From contig MNCI01036180.1 of assembly GCA_015680685.1 (NCBI GenBank), forward strand, positions 62,001 to 126,000: 64,000 bases of DNA. Reading direction: 5' to 3'. The notes under the pieces were generated by a model. It made no database searches. It had not been told where the DNA came from and saw only the letters and a list, made by a program, of their open reading frames with translations. Shown in pieces: positions 47,858 through 57,719 of the stretch. A program made the position numbers and the translations under genes. This stretch comes from Gnetum montanum. Lineage: Eukaryota > Streptophyta > Gnetopsida > Gnetales > Gnetaceae. Every line of letters begins with the position of its first letter. Within the stretch, counting starts at the first letter, position 1.

Positions 47858-48369
47858 NNNNNNNNNNNNNNNNNNNNNNNNNNNNNNNNNNNNNNNNNNN
47901 NNNNNNNNNNNNNNNNNNNNNNNNNNNNNNNNNNNNNNNNNNNNNNNNNNNNNNNNNNNNNNNNNNNNNNNNNNNNNNNNNNNNNNNNNNNNNNNNNNNN
48001 NNNNNNNNNNNNNNNNNNNNNNNNNNNNNNNNNNNNNNNNNNNNNNNNNNNNNNNNNNNNNNNNNNNNNNNNNNNNNNNNNNNNNNNNNNNNNNNNNNNN
48101 NNNNNNNNNNNNNNNNNNNNNNNNNNNNNNNNNNNNNNNNNNNNNNNNNNNNNNNNNNNNNNNNNNNNNNNNNNNNNNNNNNNNNNNNNNNNNNNNNNNN
48201 NNNNNNNNNNNNNNNNNNNNNNNNNNNNNNNNNNNNNNNNNNNNNNNNNNNNNNNNNNNNNNNNNNNNNNNNNNNNNNNNNNNNNNNNNNNNNNNNNNNN
48301 NNNNNNNNNNNNNNNNNNNNNNNNNNNNNNNNNNNNNNNNNNNNNNNNNNNNNNNNNNNNNNNNNNNNN
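47858..48369. other. Assembly gap (512 N)
   Basis: Run of N. The flanks belong to different elements on opposite strands (E4 plus, Athila-like pol minus), so an element junction is hidden here. Confidence 0.99.
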
Positions 48370-48955
48370 ATAGCCTAAAATTCATACAAACCTATCATTT
48401 TCCACCTTTCTTTTCCACAACTACAAGTGGGCTAACCCACTCACTATCTGCGATGGGATAGATGAACCTCACCTTGCAAGGTTGTTCTATTTCCTCCTTA
48501 ACGGTCTACTTCGATTTGGGGTTCAGTCATCTCTGTGGCTACCTTCTTAGCTTCATGGTTGAGTTAGTGTAAATGCGATGCTAGCATATCCTTGGATCAA
48601 TTCCAGTCAACTCAGAATATGACCAAGCAAAGGTTATAGACCATTTGTTAACCATCTTTAACAACTTTTCTTTTTGTGCAGGAGCAAGTTTGGCATTAAT
48701 TATAACCATCTTACCATTATTTAAGCATGCATACTCTATGCTTATTGGTAGAGTTTTCATTTCTAGGGGCTCCTACTTAAAGTTATTAAAGATTTTCAAC
48801 TCTCCCCAATAGGTATTGTCATCTTCATTAGAGAGTTGGCAATGAACTTTTGTAAGTTTATCCATGCCTTCAACATAAGTACATGTTAGGTTCTTAGTTG
48901 GTTCTATGCATAATGTACTACTTTTTGAGTCAACTATTAGCCACTAGGTGCCCTT
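48370..48955 (-). pseudogene. Athila-like pol fragment (linker and start of RT)
   Basis: Minus strand, from about 48910 leftward: MKTLPISIEYACLNNGKMV, QKEKLLKMVNKWSITFAWSY, then YPIADSEWVSPLVVVEKKGG. These match E3 at 24110-24530. Runs into the gap on the left, and is cut on the right by the E6 LTR at 48956. E6 therefore inserted into this older copy. Confidence 0.8.
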
Positions 48956-50280
48956 TGTACCGTCCGAAATCGTCGGTCTCCGGCTTGAATGAAACAGGGA
49001 CCTGGAGATCTCCGGATGCGTACAGAAGATCCTACCTTCGCTTGAGGGCAAGCTAGAATTTACAAAGGTAGAGTACCTTGAGTGGTCCGCACGCGGATCA
49101 AGCAAGGATTTCCCCGAACGTACACTGATGTGCTATACCCTGGGTTATATGTAAACAGCGTAACTGATGTGAAACAAAGCGTAAACAACGTAACTGGCGT
49201 AAGTGAAGTGTAAACGTACAAGAGCGTAAACAGTAAACATGCAACAATGAATGAAAAACTGTAACAAATTGTAGCAAAGAAATGTAGCAATGTTATTGCG
49301 AAATGAGAGTTACAATGCACCGGTCTAACGTAGTTGTGGCTCTGACACAAGCCAGATGAATAGCCCCGGTGGATGCAGGGATGATTGTATGCTGGGTTCA
49401 ACTACAAGCACAGCGTAGAGGTTGTATGCTCAGTGTGCAGGGTAAGGTCCAGCATATAGGATTTTCTGCTCTGGTTCGTAGCATCTCTCTTTCTCTTTGT
49501 GTTTGGTTTGCTCCAAATTGCCAACCCCTATCTAATGAAAACTTGGGATTTTTATACACGTTTAGTCGTTAGACTCGGGTTGGGTGACATGTGGCACGTT
49601 GACCGGGTGCGAAAGAATAAAATTTACAAGTGTTCAATGTGCTATACACCAACGTATACGGCTATATGCTAGCGTATATTGCTGTACGCCAGCGTATATG
49701 GCTATACGCCAACATATACACGTCGAACATATGACCTCGGCGTACAGACTTGATTAGAACAGAAGAAGTCGTTCATCCTCCAGATTTGAGTTCTGATGCC
49801 ATGTAGATGCTTTCTGTTGATGTTCAGCTTGGCTGACTTTGATCTGACACTTTGTACATGTTGGGCGTATATGCTGGACGTATACACTAGGCGTATACGT
49901 TGTGTCTGCTCGGCATATACGCTGTGTCTGCAGGGCGTATACGCTGTGTCTGCTAGGCGTATACACTGATGGTTGCTCTGTTCGTGTGAGTTGATGCTTT
50001 GTATCAAGTCTTGCTCTGTAGTGCTGTTTCCATACCGTCTTCGAGGATTGCTTGCCAGGCATATATGTCAGTTGTACATGCTGGGCGTGTACGCTAGGCG
50101 TATACGCTATGAATGCAAAATTGGGCGTATACGCTGAGAATGTATACTTAGTGAATACTAAGTATTTTGAGCCGCGAAGTTGTCTGTGGGGCCCTCAAGC
50201 TTCATTCATGTTGGGGAACGTCATGACTTAGCTCAATTCTTGTTGGAGAAGTACTAAGCTCAAAATTTTGTGGTGTTTCA
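48956..50280 (-). repeat. E6 3' LTR
   Basis: 1,325 bp with TG...CA ends. Paired with 62915-64000: both contain a GGGTGACATGTGGC or GGATGACATGTGGC block and a TTGAGTTCTGATGCCATG or TTGAGCTCTAGTGTCATG block, and both end with GCTCAATTCTTG-like sequence. A TATA-like TATAAAAATCCC lies on the minus strand near 49553. The outer (U5) 580 bp have no partner because the 5' LTR is truncated. Confidence 0.8.
49640..50150. repeat. Palindromic GCGTATACGC repeats in the E6 LTR U3
   Basis: At least fifteen copies or near-copies of GGCGTATACGCT, including a 20-bp tandem GGCGTATACGCTGTGTCTGC near 49905-49960. The core GCGTATACGC is a perfect palindrome. In the other LTR (63290-63400) the same places read GCGTGCACGC, also a palindrome. 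Confidence 0.88.
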
Positions 50281-50293
50281 TTGGCCCCTCTTT
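50281..50293 (-). other. E6 polypurine tract
   Basis: Minus strand CAAAGAGGGGCCAA directly precedes the LTR start TGAAACACC. Fits the plus-strand primer and fixes the element orientation. Confidence 0.75.
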
Positions 50294-51359
50294 GTTGACG
50301 CTTGGAGGAATCGACCCGAGAAGCATTGACAAATAAGTGCAAAACACCACAAGCAACTTGATGGAGATTGTGTCCTTTGCCACCTAGCTAGACATCATCA
50401 TACCATGTTTAGTAGTACATAGGATTGGGGAAAATGACGTTTGTAGCTGGATAGGGAAATGGAGATTGCGGGGATTGGGGAGAAGTCAAGGTTGTGTGCG
50501 GATCATGCTTGTCTTCTTGGGATCAAAGCATGATGTGTACGTCCTTTTGCGATACAGGACTCTTGCTTAGTGTTCAAGAGAACTTGTCGAAAAAACCAAA
50601 GCCATGTGATGATGTGTTGCATTCTTTGGAGGAACAGGGCTCTTGTTTAATGTTTAGGGGGAGCCTGTTGGCGGAGGGCCAAAGCCATGTCATGATGTGT
50701 TGCATTATTTGGAGGAGCAGGGCTCTTGTTTAATGTTTAGGGGGAGCCTATTGGCGGAGGGCCAAATCCATGCAATAGGATGTCACTTGATTGTTTTAAA
50801 CCTGAGCATTTGCTTTCGAGGCAACTACCATCCCGTCTTGTGTTTTATGTGGGAAGGAACAACGTGTTTTTTTTGTGTCCTTATGCTCATGCTCAAATGC
50901 CATGTTGTGGGTTGCAACCACTTAAGAGTGGCGCAATATGCAACAGTATGTTCGATGTTTTGGGCTATACTGGGTGTGCCCAGGATGTAACCAAGTATAA
51001 GATGTTTGAGGGATCGGTGGGATATGAAATGGGAGATGTACTAGTGAATGGCTTGATTTAGTCTTGTCACGTGCACTGTGAACAACAGCTCACCTTGCTG
51101 CTTATGATGAAGTGCATTTTTGTACGAACACCTCTGAGTGTCATCCTGCAAACACAACTCCAAGAGGACAAGAAAACCATGAGTGAGTAAGCAAGCTTAG
51201 AATTAAACAGCTACTAATGAAACAAAGGGACCGGATGAGATTTGAGGCTCTGTATATGAATGGCAGCAATGTTGTTAGGATCGGTCGATGGCGAGCGATG
51301 CAGCGGTTCTGATGAAGTTTGAATGCAGCAACAGATTGAGGAACCAGAGATGAAATTGC
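50294..51359. other. E6 3' untranslated region
   Basis: Between integrase and the purine tract, no domain. Includes an 83-bp tandem duplication (50596-50761). Frames of 79-97 codons here are made by that duplication. Confidence 0.6.
50596..50761. repeat. Tandem duplication, 83 bp x 2
   Basis: Copies 50596-50678 and 50679-50761 differ at about five positions; each starts CCAAAGCCATGT and ends GGCGGAGGG. A third partial start follows at 50762. Confidence 0.92.
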
Positions 51360-51764
51360 CAGTTTGCAATCTTAGCGGACAATCATGGGTTAGTTTTATG
51401 TCATGACCTTTTGGACATTTCCCATTTAGTGTTGTGGCGGAGTGTACATTGCCAGTTTCTAGTCTTGGCGGACCATGAAGAGGCAAACTAGTTTATAGTC
51501 TTAGCGGACTCTGGTGAATGTGACTGTGGTAGTTTACTGTTGTGCTGGATGGGTACTAGTTTATTGTCTTTGTGGACATTCTGTGGTACCAGTTTATCGT
51601 CATGATGCCAGGACTAGCTGTGGTATCAGTTTACCATCATGATTCCAGGACGAGCTGTGGTATCAGTTTACCGTCATGATTCCAGGATGAACTATGGTAT
51701 CAGTTTACTGTCGTGATTCCAAGACGAGCTGTGGTATCAGTTTACCATCATGATTCCAAGACGA
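51360..51764. repeat. Minisatellite before the E6 3' LTR (37-bp units)
   Basis: Five units of 37 bp (51580-51764), such as GCTGTGGTATCAGTTTACCG with TCATGATTCCAGGACGA. Preceded from 51360 by looser units with CAGTTTGCAATCTTAGCGGAC and TAGTTTATAGTCTTAGCGGAC. The AGTTTA...GTC...GGAC skeleton is shared with the arrays at 55381 and 60783. Confidence 0.9.
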
Positions 51765-51786
51765 ACACGTACCTGAGCCTATACTC

Positions 51787-52860
51787 AAATGTGGAATAGT
51801 TTCAAGAACAAGTGATTGGTCGTATTTTCAAGCTCATTCCCTTCCATATCAGCTAACTTGAATGCTCCATTCTCATATGCTTTGGTGACCAAGTAGGGAC
51901 CTTCCCAGTTGGCTGAGAATTTGTCCGGGTGTTCCTAAACAACCTTAAGTACAAGGTTGCCTTCCTTGATAGGGCGCTTATGAATGTCGTGCCGATGGCG
52001 TTGTCGTTGTTGTTTTTGGTACCACTCAATCTGATCGAGTGCACGTATGCATTCCTCCTCCACCGAGTCCAAGTCAATGAGGCGTAGGTCATTTTTTTTC
52101 CCTTCGTCGATGAGTCCGGAAAGTGTGATCCTTAAAGAAGGTACCTGTAATTCCAAGGGTAAAATAGCTTCTGAACCATAAACAAGACTGTATGGCGTTT
52201 TACCTATTGAACTTCGATGCGTAGTACGATAGGCCCACAATGCGTATACTAGCTGCTCGTGCCATCTTTTCTTGCTTTGGGTAAGCATCTTTTTAAGTAT
52301 TTTAATGATGCTTTTATTTGTGGCTTCTGCTTGCCCATTGCTCTGAGGGTAGTAAGGGGATGAATCTGAGTTTTTGATCCCCAGACTTTCACAGAAAGTT
52401 TTGGTTTTGACACTGTTGAATTGTGGCCCGTTATCAGTGATGATGATCATGGGGATGCCAAAATGGGTCACAATGTTTTCAAGAATGAAGTTGCATATGT
52501 GTTTAGATGTGGTTTTTCAAAGGGGAATAGCTTATACCACTTCGTGAAATACTCTATCGCGGTTATGATGAAGCTATGCCCTGTAGAAGATGAGGGTGTT
52601 ATTGGTCCGATAAGGTCCAACCCCCACTTTTGAAAGGGTCATGTGATTTGCACTGTATGAAACTCATTTGGTGGGACATGGATCAGATTACTATGTCTTT
52701 GACAGGTACTACATGTTTTAGCGTTGAAGAGATAGTCATACTCCATATGTGGCCAATAATAGCCTAAGCGTCTTATTTTCGTTGACATTGCTTTAGGTGC
52801 TATATGTCCTCCGCATAGTCCATCATGTACTTGCTCAACGATGGTTTGGGCATCAACGCT
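51787..52860 (-). pseudogene. E6 integrase
   Basis: Zinc region GLCGGHIAPKAMSTKIRRLG with CSTCQRH (HHCC type), then core WGLDLIG (Asp), TDNGPQFNS (Asp), QSNGQAEATNKSI (Glu): the full DDE triad is present. ALWAYRTTHRSSIGKTPYSL and the C-terminal KFSANWEGPYLVTKAYENG follow. Stop at 52639-52641, a frameshift near 52500, and a stop at 51935. Would insert the element cDNA into the genome. Confidence 0.88.
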
Positions 52861-53126
52861 ACTAACGCATGTTAACAATATGCCTTCGTATGATCGATGA
52901 CACAATGTGTCTCCTACCAGTGCATATTGCTGAGAATGCTTTCGTACCACGTCTTTTTGTGCATTCGTTAAGTGTTGCGGTGTTTCACAGCATAGAAGGT
53001 ATTCTTTTATGTCATCATACCATTCTATCGCATGTGTTGTACTAATAGATGCAATTGGTAATGTATTGAGAGTATCGGTTACAGGTTTAGTACAACTGAT
53101 TATGGAGCTTGGCAACATATGAAACA

Positions 53127-53520
53127 TGTCAGGTGATATGTTTAGCGCTAGCGTGGCTAGTGCGTCTGCGATGGTATTATTGTTTCTAGAGACATGTTGT
53201 ACATCTGTGTTTTCGAATTGCTTCATTAAGTGTTTGGCTAAGTCACAGTATGGCTGTAAATGTTGTGCTTTGCATGTATAAATATCCGTGACTTGGTTCA
53301 GAACCAATTGTGAGTCTCCCCTGACCACAAGTCGTGTGATGTCTGAAGCTAGTGCTGCCATGAGACCTCTAAGGAGACCTTCGTACTCTGCTATGTTGTT
53401 GGTACAATGAAAGTCGAAACGATAAGCAAAGGGTCGGATCTCCCCGGAGGGATAGGTGATGATGGCGGCAACACTTCCCCCTCGAAAGGTGGATGCTTCA
53501 TCAAAGTTCAAAATAGCATT
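53127..53520 (-). pseudogene. E6 second RNase H (aRNH), Tat lineage marker
   Basis: ILNFDEASTFRGGSVAAIIT (first Asp), NNIAEYEGLLRGLMAAL (Glu), VRGDSQLVLNQVTD (Asp) and NNTIADALATLA (Asp): all four catalytic positions of this RNase H type are kept. It lies between the ordinary RNase H and integrase, the position typical of Tat elements. It is inside an uninterrupted 347-codon frame (53682-52639). Confidence 0.88.
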
Positions 53521-53685
53521 GTAGTCATTGGGTACTATGTCTATCGCACTTACATTTTCGTCACGGAACTCTGGCTCTATCGTTGCTTGATCATGTGTTG
53601 GTGATGCAGTCATTTGATTTGTTATGGCTTGACCCTTAACTGATAATTGCGCTATGTAGTGTAGGTCAAACTCAGCTATCATGGC

Positions 53686-55329
53686 TTTCCAATGGGCTAT
53701 TCTACTTGACTCGTAAATGTTTCTTGTGATGGCTCTGAGTACATTATCCTTGCAGATTATATTGACTTAGTTATGGAAGAGGTAATGTCGCCATTTCTTT
53801 AAGGAAAAGACCAGGGCTAAACATGACCTCTCCACCTCGTTATACTTCTTCTCATGGGCTACTAATGCATGGCTTAAGTAGTAGACAGGGACTTTGGTTC
53901 CATCATCTTGTTTTTTGGAAAGCATGGACGCAATTGACAAATCCGAAGTGGCAAGGTAGATGTAAAATGATTTATCATTTTGAGGTGGATAAACCATGGG
54001 TAGTTGGACAAGTGCTGTTTTAATATTGTCAAATGCTTCCTGGCACTGTGGAGTCCATTCAAAATGGACGTTCTTTCGTAACAAGTGGTTCATAGGTTTC
54101 AACTTGTCTGTTAGTTTTTCTATGAACCATATGATGAACTGTAGTCTACCTTGTAGACCTCGGAGTTCAGTAAGGTTTCTAGGTGATTTTAAGTTTGTTA
54201 TGGCCTTAACTTTATCGGGGTCTACGCGTATCCCTGCTTCCGAGGCTATGAATCTAAGCATTTTTCCTATCTTGACTTCGAAGACACATTTCTTTGGGTT
54301 AAGTCTCAGCTCATATTTTAAACAATGCTTTAGTACCAAGTCAAGATCTTGTACGTGTTGTTTCGATGTTTTTGATTTAACCACGATATCATCCACATAG
54401 TTGTTGAGCGAGTGCAGCATGTAATCGCTGAAAATGTATGTCATGGCCCTTTGATATGTGGCCCCAGCATTCTTGAGACCGAAGGGCATCATTGTGTAAC
54501 AAAAGGTTCCCCATGGTTTCATAAAGGTAGTTCAGAGCTGATGCTCTGGGTTAATGCGTATCTGGTTGTATCTTGAGAAGCCATCCATAAAAGATAGTAG
54601 GGCGTGCCTAGCGGTTGAGTCAACAAGTTGATCGATGCTAGGTAGGGGAAAATCATCTTTTATGGTTGCAACATCGAGATCCCAGAAGTCAATGCATAAG
54701 CAAATGCTTCCGTTCTTTTTTAGGACAATTACCATGTTGGATACCCAATCAGCGTAATCGACAACCCAAATGAAACCTGCCTGATAAAGTTTAGTGATCT
54801 CATTGCGAACTACCAATGCTACCTCAGGTTTAACCTTTCGTGCCTTTTGTTTTACTGGCCTCAATTTTGGGTCAAGGATAATATTATGCTAGATGATTCG
54901 AAGATCTAACCCGGGCATGTCAGTGTAAGACCAAGCGAATGCTTTCATGTTGTTTCGAAGCACATCTTCTATGTCTTTGGCTAGTTGAGGTTGCAATAGT
55001 GTACTCAATTTTAATATTTTGGTTTCACCATCAGGCATAACGATGGGGATTTCAGTCAACGAGTCTTCAGTGATACTATCGGCTTCCATGTCGAGAGATT
55101 TTATCATACCTTTATAGCTATCTAGCGTTTGTTGTGTTGAGGCTATGATTGTATCGTCCGTTGATGTACCTAAGCTGATGGAATTTATGTCGATTTCTCT
55201 TGTGATCTTTCCATATGGTCCATCAATGATCAAGGGTGTGGATAAATGCTGACAATTCATCGGGCTTGCTCCTGCCAATAAATAGAGGGCAGAATGAGCT
55301 AATAGGTGTTGTTTCATGTTCCTTGGCAA
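53686..55329 (-). pseudogene. E6 reverse transcriptase and first RNase H
   Basis: N-terminal linker from 55329 (ends KAFAWSYTDMPGLD), then RT: AGFIWVVDYADWVSNMVIV, FPLPSIDQLVDSTA, SFMDGFSRYNQI, MMPFGLKNAGATYQRAM, catalytic YVDD (about 54400). RNase H: YLATSDLSIASMLSK, then VERSCLALVFSLKKWRHYL. Stops at 54889-54891, after the EHQL codons (about 54532), and at 53767. The frame is otherwise the same throughout, so damage is by single nonsense changes. The upstream neighbour in the polyprotein, the protease, is 5.8 kb away beyond the antisense gene module. Confidence 0.9.
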
Positions 55330-55380
55330 CGTAAATCATGTGTACATGCATGATGGTGGTTTAATGTCGCACCGGGACCC

Positions 55381-55550
55381 GTGGCAGTTAAAGGCCTTAC
55401 CGGGCCGTGTGTGGTAGTTTAAGGCCTTACCGGGCTATGTATGGTAGTTTAAGGCCTTACCGGGCCATATGGGGTAGTTTGTGGTAGTTTAAGATGTTAC
55501 CGGGCCGAATGTGGCCGTTTGTGGCAGTTTAAGGCCTTACCGGGTCGTAT
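55381..55550. repeat. Minisatellite left of the gene module (30-bp units)
   Basis: Units at 55381, 55411, 55441, 55481 and 55521, each like GTGGTAGTTTAAGGCCTTAC plus CGGGCCGTGT. Two 10-bp part-units (55471, 55511) lie between them. Period exactly 30. Confidence 0.95.
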
Positions 55551-55729
55551 GGGGGTTTAATTTGCATAGGAGAGTTTGCGCCAAAATGTTCAGTGTGGGG
55601 ATGTGGTAGTACTCATCTTGTTATATATATATTTTTTTTCATATTTTGAAAAATTTTAATTGAAATTAATAATAAAAGAATTTAAAAAGGAAACAAAGGC
55701 GACGGTGGCGGCGACGGTAACGTGGGCGC

Positions 55730-56831
55730 TATATATAGCGTAAGGCTGTCAATTGTAAGCACCATGAACTCAAAGCCGAGTGTGAGCGTAAACCTCAGCG
55801 TAAGTGTAAGCATAAACCTCAGCGTAAGCATAAACCACCAAACCCAGCGTAAATGTAGAGGCTCAAACCCCAGTGTAAACATAGAGACTCAAACCCCAAC
55901 GTAAGCATAAGCGTAGAGGCTTAAACTTAGCATAAGCGTGAGCATAGAGGCTTCAACTCAGCGTAGAGGATTCAGCCCGGCATGGAGAATCAGACCTCAA
56001 TGTAGACCCTATCAGTTTCAGTGTAAAGGACGTCGGAATGGGCAAGCGCAAGGAGGTAGAAGGCCAGGGGAGGAAGGGTCTTGACCTAACTTTTGCGAAG
56101 GAAAGCGAGGCCATGTTGCAGTGTCTGCCTAGGCCAAGGGTTCCATTGTGGCCTGGATCGTCACACAGGTAGGCTCTAATCTTTCCTCTGTCAATGATTT
56201 TTATTTGTACTTCTCGTCGGGCGTAGACAGTTTTCGTAGTGTAAATGGTCTGTATGCTAAGCATAGGTCTGCAGCATAGAGGGTCTATACAGCGTACAAG
56301 GTTTGTACGCTTAGCATAGCGTAGACCCGTAGCATAGAGGGTCTGTACATCATACAGGGTTTGTACACTTAGCGTAGTGTAGACCCGTAGCGTAGAGGGT
56401 CTCTACAGCGTACAACGTAGATGATTTTACCAGGATATAGCGTAAATGGTTTTATCAGTACATAGCGTAGACGATTTTCATGGCGTATAGCATAGAAGGT
56501 TTTCACAGCATGTGGCGTAAACTATTTTCATAGCGTATACGCTTAGCGTAAACATTTTTGTCTTTTCAGGCATCGTATAGCGTAGACCTGTTTTCATAGT
56601 GTATACGCTAGCATTTTTTTTACAGCGTATAACGTAGACGGTTTTCATAGCGTATACGCTGACGATTTTTTACAGTGTATACGCTGAGCGTGGATAGTTT
56701 GTTGGACAGCATATATGCTGATTGAAAATAGTTTATAATTTTTCGAAGTGTTGGCCTACAACATGGAATTTCGTTTTTCCATCTCCTTTTCATGTATGGT
56801 TGATTTATCGTGGCTTTCTGGTTACTTGCAG
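55730..56831. repeat. AGCGTA / AGCGTATACGCT array: 5' flank and intron 1 of the antisense gene
   Basis: Dozens of AGCGTA or AGCATA words. From 55730 to 56037 they are spaced with AAACCTC and AGAGGCT. From 56220 to 56715 they are spaced with TAGAGGGT and GGTTTTCA, ending in full AGCGTATACGCT palindromes (about 56540-56700). The array stops at the coding exons (56038-56168, 56832 on). The same palindrome makes up the E6 LTR U3. Confidence 0.85.
56038..56168 (+). CDS. Antisense gene exon 1
   Basis: ATG 56038, MGKRKEVEGQGRKGLDLTFA..., 43 codons plus two bases, ending at CACAG before GTAGGC. It is the only non-repetitive island between the two AGCGTA arrays. Its phase-2 end completes an Arg codon with the first base of exon 2, which is the main reason to believe it. 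Confidence 0.55.
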
Positions 56832-57281
56832 AGATCCTGAGCCTTTCCTCTTAGTAGTTGAGCTAGTTGGAGTACTAGCATGGTTTGGCCCCCTTGAGAC
56901 CGATGAACCTACCCTTGATCTGACTGTTGAAAACAATGGGGTATGGTTCAGGGAAGGGGCTTGTGAATTCCTCGCCTTTATCCTAGACAGATTTAAGGTG
57001 GTGGCCTGGTCACACCTGAGCGAACAAGTGGCACATAGCGTGCTTGAAGCTATGTTGCCGGGATCTTCGGAGGGCATCGCGGTTTTTATGGTAGACATTG
57101 ACGATGGGCCGCTTGTGATCGAGAATGGTCCCTCTGGCGAGCCTAGATCTACTTGTCCGTTGGCGCACGTGTGGGACCTATTGCAATGAGGACATGATTA
57201 TCTCAATAACACCTTATTTCTGGCTACGCGTGCGCATATGTTATTTTAGAATCCTCCTGGCACAGTGTACAGGGTAGAGAG
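56832..57281 (+). pseudogene. Antisense gene exon 2: degenerate HAD (FCP1/NLI-like) domain
   Basis: After the acceptor TTACTTGCAG: FLLVVELVGVLAWFGPL aligns with the L-L-V-L-D-L-D/N-G-x-L-x core of FCP1-like phosphatases, with the nucleophile Asp as Glu and the second Asp/Asn as Val. REGACEFLAFILDRFKVVAW matches R-P-x-x-x-E-F-L-x-x-x-x-x-x-F-x-V-x-x-W-S. NNTLFLATRAHMLF then NPPGT matches N-T-L-L-I-D-D-S-P-Y-K-x-x-x-N-P-P-x-T, with the Asp pair as Ala-Thr. So the fold is likely and catalysis unlikely. Stops at 57187 (TGA) and 57247 (TAG) lie within the domain. Family assignment is from memory of conserved blocks, not from a search. Confidence 0.55.
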
Positions 57282-57719
57282 GTAAGACCGTTTAGTTTGT
57301 CATTTCTATTTTTTTTTGTCGTTTAGTGCTTGCTTCTGTTTTAACAACCTTTCTTTTCCAAGCCCCAAGTTAACCAAGATGGAACATGCGTTAATGATGA
57401 TGCACTTGCCCTGGCTCATACTGCTCTAGAGACCTTTATGAAAGGTCCCACCCTTCATGGAGCTGTATTAGCTCAAACGAAGGGTGATATTGTCCATTTC
57501 CACAAACGATTTTCTAGAGCGTTCGCACAATGCAAGGCTCATGGGTGGCTGCATGGAGATTGGTCGCATAATGGACCAATTTTCCCTCGTGATTCTGACT
57601 TGGGTAGCACCTCGAAGTCCACAACTGAAGGTAAGTGATAGTATTTCCTTGATGCCGAAGTGTGTTTGTCCAACTGCTAGTGGTCATACTGATGTGATGG
57701 TTGCAGATTGTGTTTACAG

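Noticed and set aside
47789-48461. Frames of about 200 codons on both strands
   Set aside because: They consist almost entirely of unknown residues from the 512-base N run.
50494-51061. Overlapping frames of 79-97 codons
   Set aside because: Created by the 83-bp tandem duplication in the E6 3' untranslated region; two frames are open at once, no domain.
51580-51764. Regular short repeats that might be a CRISPR array
   Set aside because: Units are contiguous 37-mers without unique spacers, in a plant retroelement. The same holds for the arrays at 55381 and 60783.
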